NCBI GenBank assembly: GCA_947624765.1
Contig: CANQLS010000015.1
Location: 1 to 13,675, forward strand
Direction of reading: 5' to 3'
Length of the DNA stretch: 13,675 nucleotides
Source: an uncultured Clostridia bacterium
GTDB lineage: Bacteria > Bacillota > Clostridia > TANB77 > UBA1234
Notes under the pieces: model-generated
Told to the model about the DNA's origin: nothing
The model's database searches: none
Seen by the model: the letters and a program-made list of their open reading frames with translations, nothing else
Translations under genes and position numbers: made by a program
Part shown: in pieces, positions 6,566 to 13,276 of the stretch
How the letters are laid out: each line of letters opens with the position of its first letter
Position numbering within the stretch: the first letter of the stretch is position 1

Positions 6566-7277
6566 TTTCTGCACCTCCCTGTAGCTTACAACATTTAAAA
6601 GTGTTCTGTGCTAAGCTTTTAATCAAATCGCTTTTCTCCGAATTTTCAATTTTTCCATCTTTAACTAAAATAATTTCATCTGCAATATTTAAAATTCTCT
6701 CTTGGTGAGAAATAATAACTGTAGCACCTTTAATATTTTCTCTCATTTTTTCAAAAACTTTAATTAAATCTTGAAAGCTCCACAAATCAATACCAGCCTC
6801 AGGTTCATCAAAAACAGTTAAACGTGATTGCCTTGCTACTACAGAAGCAATCTCAATTCGTTTTAATTCTCCACCTGAAAGTGAATTATTAATTTCTCTA
6901 TCAACATATTCTTTTGCACACAATCCAACCATAGATAAAATATCACAAGCATCTTTTTTCGTAATTTCCTTTTGCGAAGAAAGACGTATCATATCATAAA
7001 CTGTAATTCCTTTAAACTTCACCGGCTGTTGAAATGCGAAAGCAATACCCATTTTTGCTCTTTCATTAATACTTTTGGCAGTAATATCAATACCGTCCAA
7101 AACAACTTGTCCAGAGTCTGGCTTTTCAATTCCCATAATAATTTTAGCTAATGTAGACTTTCCAGAACCATTTGGACCAGTAATTGCAACAAAGCTATCC
7201 TCTTCAATATTTAAATTAATTCCATTTAGTATATTTTTATTATCTCTTTTAAAATAAATGTCTTTTAGTTCTAACAT
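6558..7277 (-). CDS. sufC: Fe-S cluster assembly ATPase SufC
   Basis: SufC is a soluble ABC-type ATPase that drives conformational change of the SufB/D scaffold during Fe-S cluster assembly. In 239 residues one sees Walker A GPNGSGKST (34-42), Q-loop FAFQQP (80-85), ABC signature LSGGE (133-137), Walker B VFDEPEAGID (155-164) and the switch histidine in VIISHQ (H191). The usual SufC form after Walker B is DEPDSGLD, so the DEPEAGID here is a mild variant. There are no membrane segments, which separates it from transporter ATPases, and the scaffold gene follows directly. It is the first gene of the operon with its own promoter; the ribosome binding site is a GGAAGGAAGGG stretch (7284-7294). Confidence 0.95.
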   Translation of the reverse strand: MLELKDIYFKRDNKNILNGINLNIEEDSFVAITGPNGSGKSTLAKIIMGIEKPDSGQVVLDGIDITAKSINERAKMGIAFAFQQPVKFKGITVYDMIRLSSQKEITKKDACDILSMVGLCAKEYVDREINNSLSGGELKRIEIASVVARQSRLTVFDEPEAGIDLWSFQDLIKVFEKMRENIKGATVIISHQERILNIADEIILVKDGKIENSEKSDLIKSLAQNTFKCCKLQGGAENE

Positions 7278-7300
7278 CTTTTGCCCTTCCTTCCGCCAAC

Positions 7301-7329
7301 AGTATACGTTATTTTTGAGGAAAAATCAA
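7301..7329 (-). promoter_or_regulatory. promoter of the sufC operon
   Basis: On the minus strand, -35 TTGATT (7329-7324), a 17-bp spacer and -10 TATACT (7306-7301). It lies in the 69-bp gap after polA and leaves a short untranslated leader. No clear IscR- or Rrf2-type operator was seen. Confidence 0.65.
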
Positions 7330-7346
7330 TCCCAAACACATAATAA

Positions 7347-9962
7347 TTAATGTGCCTCATACCAATCTTCACCTATCTTAGCTTCAGCCTTTAGTGGTGC
7401 ATTCAAATCTATCACACTTTCCATACAATCAACTAAAATCTTTTGTACTTCTTCTACTTCTTCATTTAAAGTCTCAATAACCAATTCATCATGTACTTGT
7501 AAAATAAGTCTCGACTTCAAATGTCTTTCTTCTAAAGCTTTCTGCACATGAATCATCGCGATTTTAATAATATCTGCAGCAGTTCCTTGAATTGGAGCAT
7601 TCATTGCAACTCTTTCGCCAAATTGTCTTACATTATAATTATTAGATTTTATCTCTGGAACATATCTTCTCCTACCCCAAAGTGTTTCTACATACCCCTC
7701 TTTTTTACATTTTGCTATTTCGTTATTCATATATTTTTTAATATTAGGATATTTTTCAAAATATTTATCAATATATACTTTCGCTTTATTACGACTAATA
7801 CCAATATTTGATGCTAGTCCAAAATCACTAATTCCATATACAATTCCAAAATTAACTGCCTTCGCTTCTGTACGCATCGCTGGTGTTACTTCTTCCAATG
7901 GAACACCAAACACTTGTGAAGCAGTAATCGCATGAATATCTTTACCACTCTTAAATGCATTTATCATTGTTTTATCGCCTGAAATATGAGCAAGCACTCT
8001 TAATTCTATTTGTGAATAATCTGCATCTAGCAATACATATCCTTTAGGAGCAACAAATATTTTTCTAAGTTTTTTCCCAACTTCAGTACGAATAGGAATA
8101 TTTTGCAAATTAGGATCAGTACAGCTAAGTCTACCAGTAGCAGTTACAGTTTGTTTAAATTTTGCATGAATTCTACTAGTTTCAGGTTCAATTAAAGGAA
8201 GTAACCCATCTGTATAAGTTACTTTTAATTTGCTAAGCATACGATATTCCAAAATTTTATCAATTATTGGATGTTCATCTTTTAACTTCTCTAATACATC
8301 AGCATCAGTAGAATATCCATTTTTAGTTTTCTTAATTACTGGTAATTGCATTTTTTCAAATAATACGTTGCCTAACTGTCTTGGTGAATTTAAATTAAAC
8401 TCTTCACCTGCCATCTGCCAAATATCTTTTGTAATTGCATCAACTTTTTTAGTTAATTCAATAGCATACTCTTCAAGCATTTTCTTATCTACTAAAACGC
8501 CCGTATATTCCATTTCGGCAAGCACTTTAACAAGAGGCATTTCAATATCATGAAATAATGCGTATTGCTCTTTTTCATTTAACTTCTGTTCTAACTTTGC
8601 TTTGCACAAAAATATATATCTTGCATATTTAGACATTTCCTCTCGTTCATCTTTTTCATCTGTATTAAAACCAGCAAGCATCACTTGAGTATTTTTACTA
8701 TTATTATCAACCATTATTCCTAATTCTTCTAAAATTAAATCATCTAATCTATAATTTTCCTTTGTAGGATTTAACAAATAAGAAGCAATAGCCAAATCAA
8801 ACATCATATTATTAGGTATAATGCCATGTTTTCTCAAAAAAAGATAATCTTCCTTTTCATCTATTCCAATTTTTAAAATTTCATTTTCAAAAATTTTCTT
8901 GAAAATTTCTTCTGATGGATTCTCTGTATAATAAGCATACTTACCATCATAAATTGCAAGTCCATCTTTTAAATAATATGAAATTTCATTTCCAGTTAAA
9001 TCTAACTCATCTATACTCTTTATTTCTAATTCTGTTTCTTCTATCGCCACTCTTTGCGTTTCTGAAATATCGCTTAATCCAAGCTTTTCAATAAAATTGC
9101 GGAATTGCAATTTAACAAATATATTATATAATTCTTTTTTATCAAACTCTCTTCTTTCCAAATCTTCGATATCTAACTTCAATGGAACATCTCTAAAAAT
9201 AGTACCTAATTCCATTGACAAATATGCCAAATCTTTATTTTCTGTTAAATTTTGTTTTAATTTTCCTTTAATGCCTGGCGTTTCTTCTCCTTTTGATAAA
9301 GTATCATAAATAGCATCAATATTACTATATTGATGAATTAACTGAAAAGCAGTTTTCTCGCCAACTCCTGGAACTCCAGGAATATTATCAGAAGTATCAC
9401 CCATCAAACCTTTAATTTGAATAAATTGAATTGGTTCTATTCCAAATTTTTCTTTAATCACATCAGGAGTATAATCAGTACTTTCAGTAGTTCCCATCTT
9501 AGTAGTTGGTATCCTAACTGTTACACTATTTGAAACTAGTTGTAGAGCATCTCTATCACCAGTTAAAAGCAAAACCTTCATATCATGTTCTTCACCATAT
9601 TTAGCTAACGTGCCTAAAATATCATCAGCTTCATACCCCTCTTTTTCTAATATAGTAATATTCATAGCACTTAATATATCTTTAATAATTGGCATTTGCA
9701 TACTAAGTTCATTAGGCATTCCTTTACGAGTAGCTTTATAACCATCATATTTCTTATGCCTAAATGTAGGTGCTTTCAAATCAAAAGCAACACATACATA
9801 ATCTGGCTTTTCATCATTCAATAACTTAAACAAAATCGATAGAAAACCATAAATAGCATTAGTATAAATACCATCTGTAGTTACTAAAAGTCTTGAATTC
9901 ATTATGCCATAAAAAGCTCTATTCATAATACTATTTCCATCAATCGCAACTAACTTACTCAA
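7347..9962 (-). CDS. polA: DNA polymerase I, proofreading domain probably inactive
   Basis: PolA fills gaps and removes primers during repair and lagging-strand synthesis. The 871 residues comprise a 5'-3' nuclease domain (about 1-290, with YEADD 110-114, TGDRDALQ 134-141 and GDTSDNIPGVPGVGEKTA 188-205), a degenerate 3'-5' exonuclease domain (about 310-460) and a family A polymerase domain. Polymerase motif A is DADYSQIEL (646-654; D648), motif B runs R697 to G710 (RTEAKAVNFGIVYG) and motif C is QVHDE (822-826; D825). The exonuclease DxE motif is missing in the expected strand (around EISYYLKDGLAIYD, 326-339) and the later YxxxD motif is not conserved, as in Bacillus polymerases. The start is TTG at 9962, supported by AGGAGGA (9971-9977) eight bases away and by the usual N-terminus. 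Confidence 0.97.
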   Translation of the reverse strand: MSKLVAIDGNSIMNRAFYGIMNSRLLVTTDGIYTNAIYGFLSILFKLLNDEKPDYVCVAFDLKAPTFRHKKYDGYKATRKGMPNELSMQMPIIKDILSAMNITILEKEGYEADDILGTLAKYGEEHDMKVLLLTGDRDALQLVSNSVTVRIPTTKMGTTESTDYTPDVIKEKFGIEPIQFIQIKGLMGDTSDNIPGVPGVGEKTAFQLIHQYSNIDAIYDTLSKGEETPGIKGKLKQNLTENKDLAYLSMELGTIFRDVPLKLDIEDLERREFDKKELYNIFVKLQFRNFIEKLGLSDISETQRVAIEETELEIKSIDELDLTGNEISYYLKDGLAIYDGKYAYYTENPSEEIFKKIFENEILKIGIDEKEDYLFLRKHGIIPNNMMFDLAIASYLLNPTKENYRLDDLILEELGIMVDNNSKNTQVMLAGFNTDEKDEREEMSKYARYIFLCKAKLEQKLNEKEQYALFHDIEMPLVKVLAEMEYTGVLVDKKMLEEYAIELTKKVDAITKDIWQMAGEEFNLNSPRQLGNVLFEKMQLPVIKKTKNGYSTDADVLEKLKDEHPIIDKILEYRMLSKLKVTYTDGLLPLIEPETSRIHAKFKQTVTATGRLSCTDPNLQNIPIRTEVGKKLRKIFVAPKGYVLLDADYSQIELRVLAHISGDKTMINAFKSGKDIHAITASQVFGVPLEEVTPAMRTEAKAVNFGIVYGISDFGLASNIGISRNKAKVYIDKYFEKYPNIKKYMNNEIAKCKKEGYVETLWGRRRYVPEIKSNNYNVRQFGERVAMNAPIQGTAADIIKIAMIHVQKALEERHLKSRLILQVHDELVIETLNEEVEEVQKILVDCMESVIDLNAPLKAEAKIGEDWYEAH

Positions 9963-10012
9963 ACGAAACTTCCTCCTCTATTTATTTACTATATCCCATA
10001 TAATTATTTTTT

Positions 10013-10021
10013 ATTATATCA
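10013..10021 (-). promoter_or_regulatory. probable extended -10 promoter of polA
   Basis: On the minus strand TGATATAAT (10021-10013) gives a perfect -10 with an extended TG, about 50 nt before the polA start. No convincing -35 is present at the right distance. It lies downstream of the terminator at 10054-10089, so polA has an independent transcript. Confidence 0.55.
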
Positions 10022-10053
10022 AACAAATCGTTTAATTACTATATTTATAACAC

Positions 10054-10089
10054 AAAAAACTCACAACTTATAACAAAAGCGTGAGTTTT
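10054..10089 (-). terminator. intrinsic terminator closing the Nudix operon
   Basis: Minus-strand RNA forms a 9-bp stem AAAACTCAC (10089-10081)/GTGAGTTTT (10064-10056) around a 16-nt loop and continues into a T run (10059-10054), giving six T in all with the end of the stem. It separates the accessory genes on the right from polA on the left. Confidence 0.75.
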
Positions 10090-10201
10090 ACATAATTTTC
10101 AAATAACTGAATGGTTCAATATTGTCAACATAAATAACATTTTTTCTTCTCATTGACCACAATTTCATTATATTTATAAGTTTCATAAAATTGTTTCATC
10201 A
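10090..10201 (-). other. short possible reading frame after the Nudix gene
   Basis: Directly overlapping the Nudix stop (ATATGATGA) a minus-strand frame begins MMKQFYETYKYNE and ends after about 25 codons. If one A of the six-A run at about 10141-10146 is skipped, the frame continues with NVIYVDNIEPFSYLKIM to a stop near 10093, giving about 37 residues. This may be the remnant of a small gene or chance. There is no recognisable family and no separate ribosome binding site. Confidence 0.2.
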
Positions 10202-10723
10202 TATAAATTCCACGTCATGGCATTTTTTCAATAATTTTAAGAAAAAATCAAAATATAAATTAATCGATGCAACCATTTCACCTTTTTCAATTAAATCAAT
10301 TAGCTCATGCAAGTTAACCCATTTAGCTTCCGCAACTTCTTCAGCTTGAAGCGAAATTTCTTTAATCGCCACATCTTTTTTTACTAACCATACGTCTACA
10401 AATCCTTTTTCTCTTTTAAATGAAAGTAAATATTCTATTTCATTTTCTTGTACGTCAATTCCTAGTTCCTCTTTTACTTCTCTACAAGCTCCTTCTAAAG
10501 ATGTTTCATTAGTATCGACAGCACCTCCAGTAAAAGACCATTTACCTGGATTTCTTTTTAATTTTTCATTTCTTTTTTGTATTAATATTTCTCCTTTACT
10601 ATTTAATAACCATACATGCACCGAAAGCTTATATTCCCCATCTTTAGGCTCTCCTTCTGAACGTTCCATAGTTTTATTTAATTTTTGCTTTCTAGCATCA
10701 TATAAATCAATTATTTCCATCAT
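10199..10723 (-). CDS. Nudix hydrolase
   Basis: Nudix enzymes hydrolyse a nucleoside diphosphate linked to some other group; the substrate here is not predictable. The Nudix box is complete (GX5EX7REUXEEXGU), from G67 in GGAVDTNE to G88 in REVKEELGI in the 174-residue numbering. The opening MMEIIDLYDARKQK and the VHVWLLN strand match the subgroup related to isopentenyl-diphosphate isomerase-like Nudix proteins. I chose ATG 10723 (the next ATG, 10720, is also possible) because GGAG (10730-10733) lies just upstream and homologues begin here. The frame is open to ATG 10831, which overlaps the previous gene as ATGA and would add 36 residues with a CIICGG half zinc-ribbon; that longer form cannot be excluded. 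It is the last gene before the terminator at 10054-10089. Confidence 0.9.
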   Translation of the reverse strand: MMEIIDLYDARKQKLNKTMERSEGEPKDGEYKLSVHVWLLNSKGEILIQKRNEKLKRNPGKWSFTGGAVDTNETSLEGACREVKEELGIDVQENEIEYLLSFKREKGFVDVWLVKKDVAIKEISLQAEEVAEAKWVNLHELIDLIEKGEMVASINLYFDFFLKLLKKCHDVEFI

Positions 10724-10827
10724 TCTCTTCTCCATTAAGTGTTTTCTATCTTTTTTTATTTTTGAGGTATAAGTAACGATATTCCTCTCCATTAAGTTTT
10801 TTCCCCCACAAATTATACATTTTATAT

Positions 10828-11106
10828 TCATTTTTTGACTTTTCTATATAATTCTTTTATTTTTTCTTCATAAATCTTTTTTAAATCTTCTTTATATTCC
10901 GCTGGAACCTCTTCACCTTTTAAATTTCCAGAATCTAATGCATCTTTCAATTTCAAAAGCTTTTGATATTTTAAACTTTTTTCACGTCCTTCTTCTATAA
11001 AAGATTTTTCAATCTTTTCCTGTTTATATTTAGGAATATCAGCTTTGAAGTTTTCTTGAATATATTTAACCTCTTTTTTATTGAATTTCATTAGTTCATA
11101 TTTCAT
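10828..11106 (-). CDS. 92-residue charged protein of unknown function
   Basis: I do not recognise this protein. It is very rich in Lys and Glu, without hydrophobic segments, signal peptide or cysteines, and is probably mostly helical; the end (KKIYEEKIKELYRKVKK) suggests an amphipathic or coiled-coil helix. AAAGGA (11115-11120) lies eight bases before the ATG. The start comes 13 bp after the stop of the preceding reading frame, and its stop overlaps a possible ATG of the Nudix frame, so it belongs to one transcript with its neighbours. A small size and high charge would suit a binding partner or antitoxin, but nothing in the sequence proves this. Confidence 0.65.
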   Translation of the reverse strand: MKYELMKFNKKEVKYIQENFKADIPKYKQEKIEKSFIEEGREKSLKYQKLLKLKDALDSGNLKGEEVPAEYKEDLKKIYEEKIKELYRKVKK

Positions 11107-11119
11107 ATTTTCATTCCTT

Positions 11120-11287
11120 TCAGTGTTCTAGGATCTCGTTATTTTTATCATGTTCTTTGGTTTTAGATAAATATTTTTCTTTTAAATCTTTATAAATCTT
11201 TACCAAATCATTTAATGAGTGTTCTGATTTCTTTTCATTTTTGTTGTCCTCATTATTAACAAAACTTGCATCTCCGAACTTCCGCAT
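11120..11287 (-). pseudogene. C-terminal piece of a frameshifted unknown gene
   Basis: This 55-codon minus-strand frame begins MRKFGDASFVNNED and ends NNEILEH before TGA at 11120. It overlaps the end of the middle piece (11256-11570) in another frame. Dropping one base near 11275 would join the pieces as NNNAEV-GDASFVNNED. The tail is polar, with a helical KIYKDLKEKYL segment. It fills what would otherwise be a 149-bp gap and ends just before the 92-residue gene, with that gene's ribosome binding site overlapping its stop. It could also be a short independent gene, but it lacks its own ribosome binding site. Confidence 0.45.
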
Positions 11288-11570
11288 TGTTATTCGAAAC
11301 TTGTTTCACTGTATTAATCTCTTTCTTTTTGCCTTTTATTCTATCCAAAATACGAGTAATTACATTTTGCTTTTTCTTTACTATACTTAAAGCAGATTGA
11401 TCTTGTATTTCAGGTTCTATAGAATAAGCATTTGATGGAATTAAATCTCCAATATTTTTTCCTCTTTCTAATGCATTAATTTGCAATAATTCAAACTTAT
11501 CTGGTACACTAATTGAAATAAATTTATCAGGCGTAATCTTTCCATATACAACTATACCGTTCTGTGCATT
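11256..11570 (-). pseudogene. middle piece of a frameshifted unknown gene
   Basis: The frame is open from 11570, right after an in-frame TGA, to TAA at 11256. It first reads AQNGIVVYGKITPDKF and continues through FELLQINALERGKNIGD to a basic stretch (RILDRIKGKKK). An ATG at 11486 could give a 76-residue protein, but no ribosome binding site precedes it and the coding-like sequence continues well upstream of it. It is therefore better read as the continuation of the gene at 11527-12384 after a one-base frame change near 11565-11573. Function unknown. Confidence 0.6.
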
Positions 11571-12384
11571 TCATATTATTGCCACTCATAAAAGTATAAA
11601 TCCAGTTAGGATTTTCTTCATCAGCTAGTTCTTTTATTGTTTTAAATTCATATTGCCCTAGTCGTCTTTCTCCTTTTTCATCAAAATTAGCTTTATAATT
11701 TTCTATTTCGCTTTCGGGAATGATAGCTACTCTAGGCCTTTTACTTCCATATGCTTCTGAAACAATTCTACCAGCTTGCCTAATTTTTTCTTTTTTCTCT
11801 TCTGAAATTTCTGGCAAAGAACTTATCTCATTTTCAATTATTCTCATCATATATTCTGTTTTCTTTTCACCAACTATAATTGGAGTTTTTTTAAATTCCT
11901 TAAGCGGTCCTTCCCATAGTCTTTCTGGGGAATAATTCAAAGCATAATGCATTAATGTTTCTGCATCAGATGTTATAAAACTTTTGTTAATACCAGACAC
12001 TTCTCCACCCAGTCCATATTTTGTCTTTCCTAATTCATGCTCTAGTAATTCAAATGCTTGTTTAACATTTGGGTCCATAGCAGAAATATCATCTAATCCA
12101 TTTGCTCTATATGCATCTTCGCAAAATCCATTATACGCTTGGAAATAATATCTTTGGTCTATTAAAGGGTTCCCGGCATAACGCATTATTGTTAATTTAT
12201 CTTGAATCTCTTGAAATGTATATTTGTGATTTTTGTCCTGTGTACTTAAATAATAATTAAATACCTCTCCAAAGTTTTCTTGCAAATCATAAAGTCCACC
12301 TTTTAATAATTGATATATAAAATCTTTATCATCAAAAGCTTTTTGTATTGCCTTGACTCTTTTAGCCAACTGTTTATTTACCAT
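11527..12384 (-). CDS. N-terminal part of a frameshifted gene, family not recognised
   Basis: The 285-residue product is not recognised. It starts MVNKQLAKRVKAIQKAF, is soluble and mixed acidic/basic, with aromatic-rich blocks (RYYFQAYNGFCEDAYRANG, ALNYSPERLWEG) and a RPRVAIIPESEIENY strand-like block. The last dozen residues (KCTERYSCIWKDYA) are probably out of frame: after a one-base skip near 11565-11573 the minus strand stays open in the second frame (11256-11570) and then, after another one-base skip, to 11120. The three pieces would make about 420 residues. The ATG at 12384 is chosen because a GGTGA lies eight bases upstream; the GTG at 12399 overlaps it. It follows fic by 112 bp. Either a decaying gene, sequencing error or programmed shifting could explain the frames. 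Confidence 0.7.
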   Translation of the reverse strand: MVNKQLAKRVKAIQKAFDDKDFIYQLLKGGLYDLQENFGEVFNYYLSTQDKNHKYTFQEIQDKLTIMRYAGNPLIDQRYYFQAYNGFCEDAYRANGLDDISAMDPNVKQAFELLEHELGKTKYGLGGEVSGINKSFITSDAETLMHYALNYSPERLWEGPLKEFKKTPIIVGEKKTEYMMRIIENEISSLPEISEEKKEKIRQAGRIVSEAYGSKRPRVAIIPESEIENYKANFDEKGERRLGQYEFKTIKELADEENPNWIYTFMSGNNMKCTERYSCIWKDYA

Positions 12385-12399
12385 ATTTAGATTCACCAC

Positions 12400-12496
12400 A
12401 TTTTCTTTTATTTTTCTATTGTTCCTTATGTTTCTATCTTTTGAATTTAAATATCTCTTTTTATCTGTATTAAATATTTTATATCAAAGTTGTTTA
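12400..12496 (-). other. leader between fic and the unknown gene
   Basis: This 97-bp stretch has no gene. On the minus strand it contains TGATATAAA (a possible extended -10, near 12488-12480) and a GATAGAAACATAAGGAAC segment that resembles the GATAGAAAACACTTAATGG leader before the Nudix start. No terminator hairpin after fic was found, so fic and the following gene may share a transcript. Confidence 0.35.
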
Positions 12497-13111
12497 CTAT
12501 TCATTAGTATTTAACTCACTTGTTCGAAACAAATTATAACCTTCATAATTGTAACTTGAGTCAACACCTTTCATATATACTTCTCTATCATCAATTTTAT
12601 CTGTCAAAGCATTATTTAATAAAATTTTAATTTCTGTATTCTTGATTGGGCTTCTTTCCATTGCTAATAAATAGTCCTCTTTATCTATTTTACTCCAATC
12701 TACTACTTTACCAATTTTCTTTTTTAAAATCATATCAAGCCAAATTCTAGTGCTTCTACCATTTCCTTCTCTAAAAGGATGAGCAATATTCATTTCAACA
12801 TATTTTTCAACAATTTCATCAAAATTGCTTTGTGGCATATCATCAATCTTTTTTAAAGCCTCTTCTAAATAAACTGCTGATGCGAATCTAAAATTACTTT
12901 TTGAAATATTTTCCTTTCTAATCTTTCCTACAAACTCATATATATCTTCAAATAAATATTTATGTATTTCTGCCAAACCTCTAAATGTACCTACTTCTAT
13001 AGAGTTTAATTTTCCAGTTTCAAAAAGTTCTAGCGCTTTTTTCTTAGTAATCCTTTCTTCTTCTCTTGCTAATTCTACAGAATCTCTGATTCCTAATTTA
13101 TTATCTAACAT
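12497..13111 (-). CDS. fic: class III Fic family AMP-transferase
   Basis: Fic proteins transfer AMP, or sometimes another nucleotide group, to hydroxyl side chains of target proteins. In the 204-residue form the active-site motif HPFREGNGR (111-119) is intact, including catalytic His111, acidic Glu115 and the phosphate-binding GNGR. Upstream GKIRKENISKSNFRFA (62-77) and YVEMNIAHPF match the Neisseria NmFic type. A SYNYEG motif (186-191), of the pattern SxxxEG, lies near the C-terminus, as expected of class III enzymes, where this inhibitory helix blocks the ATP site; for NmFic, oligomer state and self-modification relieve the block and DNA gyrase is a reported target. The ATG at 13111 is preferred because GGAGAGGA (13120-13127) lies eight bases away; the start at 13129 lies within the leader. 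Confidence 0.95.
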   Translation of the reverse strand: MLDNKLGIRDSVELAREEERITKKKALELFETGKLNSIEVGTFRGLAEIHKYLFEDIYEFVGKIRKENISKSNFRFASAVYLEEALKKIDDMPQSNFDEIVEKYVEMNIAHPFREGNGRSTRIWLDMILKKKIGKVVDWSKIDKEDYLLAMERSPIKNTEIKILLNNALTDKIDDREVYMKGVDSSYNYEGYNLFRTSELNTNE

Positions 13112-13118
13112 ATCTATC

Positions 13119-13140
13119 TTCCTCTCCATTTAAGGTTTTA
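13119..13140 (-). repeat. leader element shared by fic and the Nudix gene
   Basis: The minus-strand fic leader AAAACCTTAAATGGAGAGGA resembles AAAACTTAATGGAGAGGA at 10783-10800 and AAAACACTTAATGGAGAAG near 10727-10745 before the Nudix start. It includes the ribosome binding site GGAGAGGA. The similarity extends beyond the ribosome binding site, so it may reflect duplication of a leader. Confidence 0.45.
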
Positions 13141-13276
13141 TACCACAATTTTCATTGTTATATATTTATTTTCCAATATCCGTTTTTTCTTGCTCCGATT
13201 CTTTCTATTATTTATTTTTATTTAATCAAATTTAAAAGGACATTTAAAGGGGGACATTTTAAGTACCTTTTTAATA
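13130..13276 (-). other. gap between the nuclease gene and fic
   Basis: 147 bp with no gene. It contains the GGACATTT tandem units, a small CAAT/ATTG hairpin (near 13147-13158) and on the minus strand a TGGTATAAA that may serve as an extended -10 for fic, without a clear -35. No intrinsic terminator for the nuclease gene is evident. Confidence 0.35.
13238..13259. repeat. two tandem GGACATTT units, 14-bp period
   Basis: GGACATTT occurs at 13238-13245 and again at 13252-13259, set in similar A/G-rich flanks. It lies between the nuclease gene and fic. Two units only; it could be an operator pair or a scar of a mobile element, with nothing here to decide. Confidence 0.45.

Noticed and set aside
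7075..9309. Several plus-strand frames opposite sufC and polA
   Set aside because: All are antisense to well-supported genes and none has a leader or recognisable motif.
11256..11486. Independent 76-residue protein starting at 11486
   Set aside because: No ribosome binding site, and coding-like sequence in the same frame extends upstream to 11570, so it is better explained as a fragment.
11720..11935. Plus-strand 71-codon frame with hydrophobic stretches
   Set aside because: Antisense to the unknown gene, no ribosome binding site; hydrophobicity arises from the opposite strand's Lys/Glu codons.
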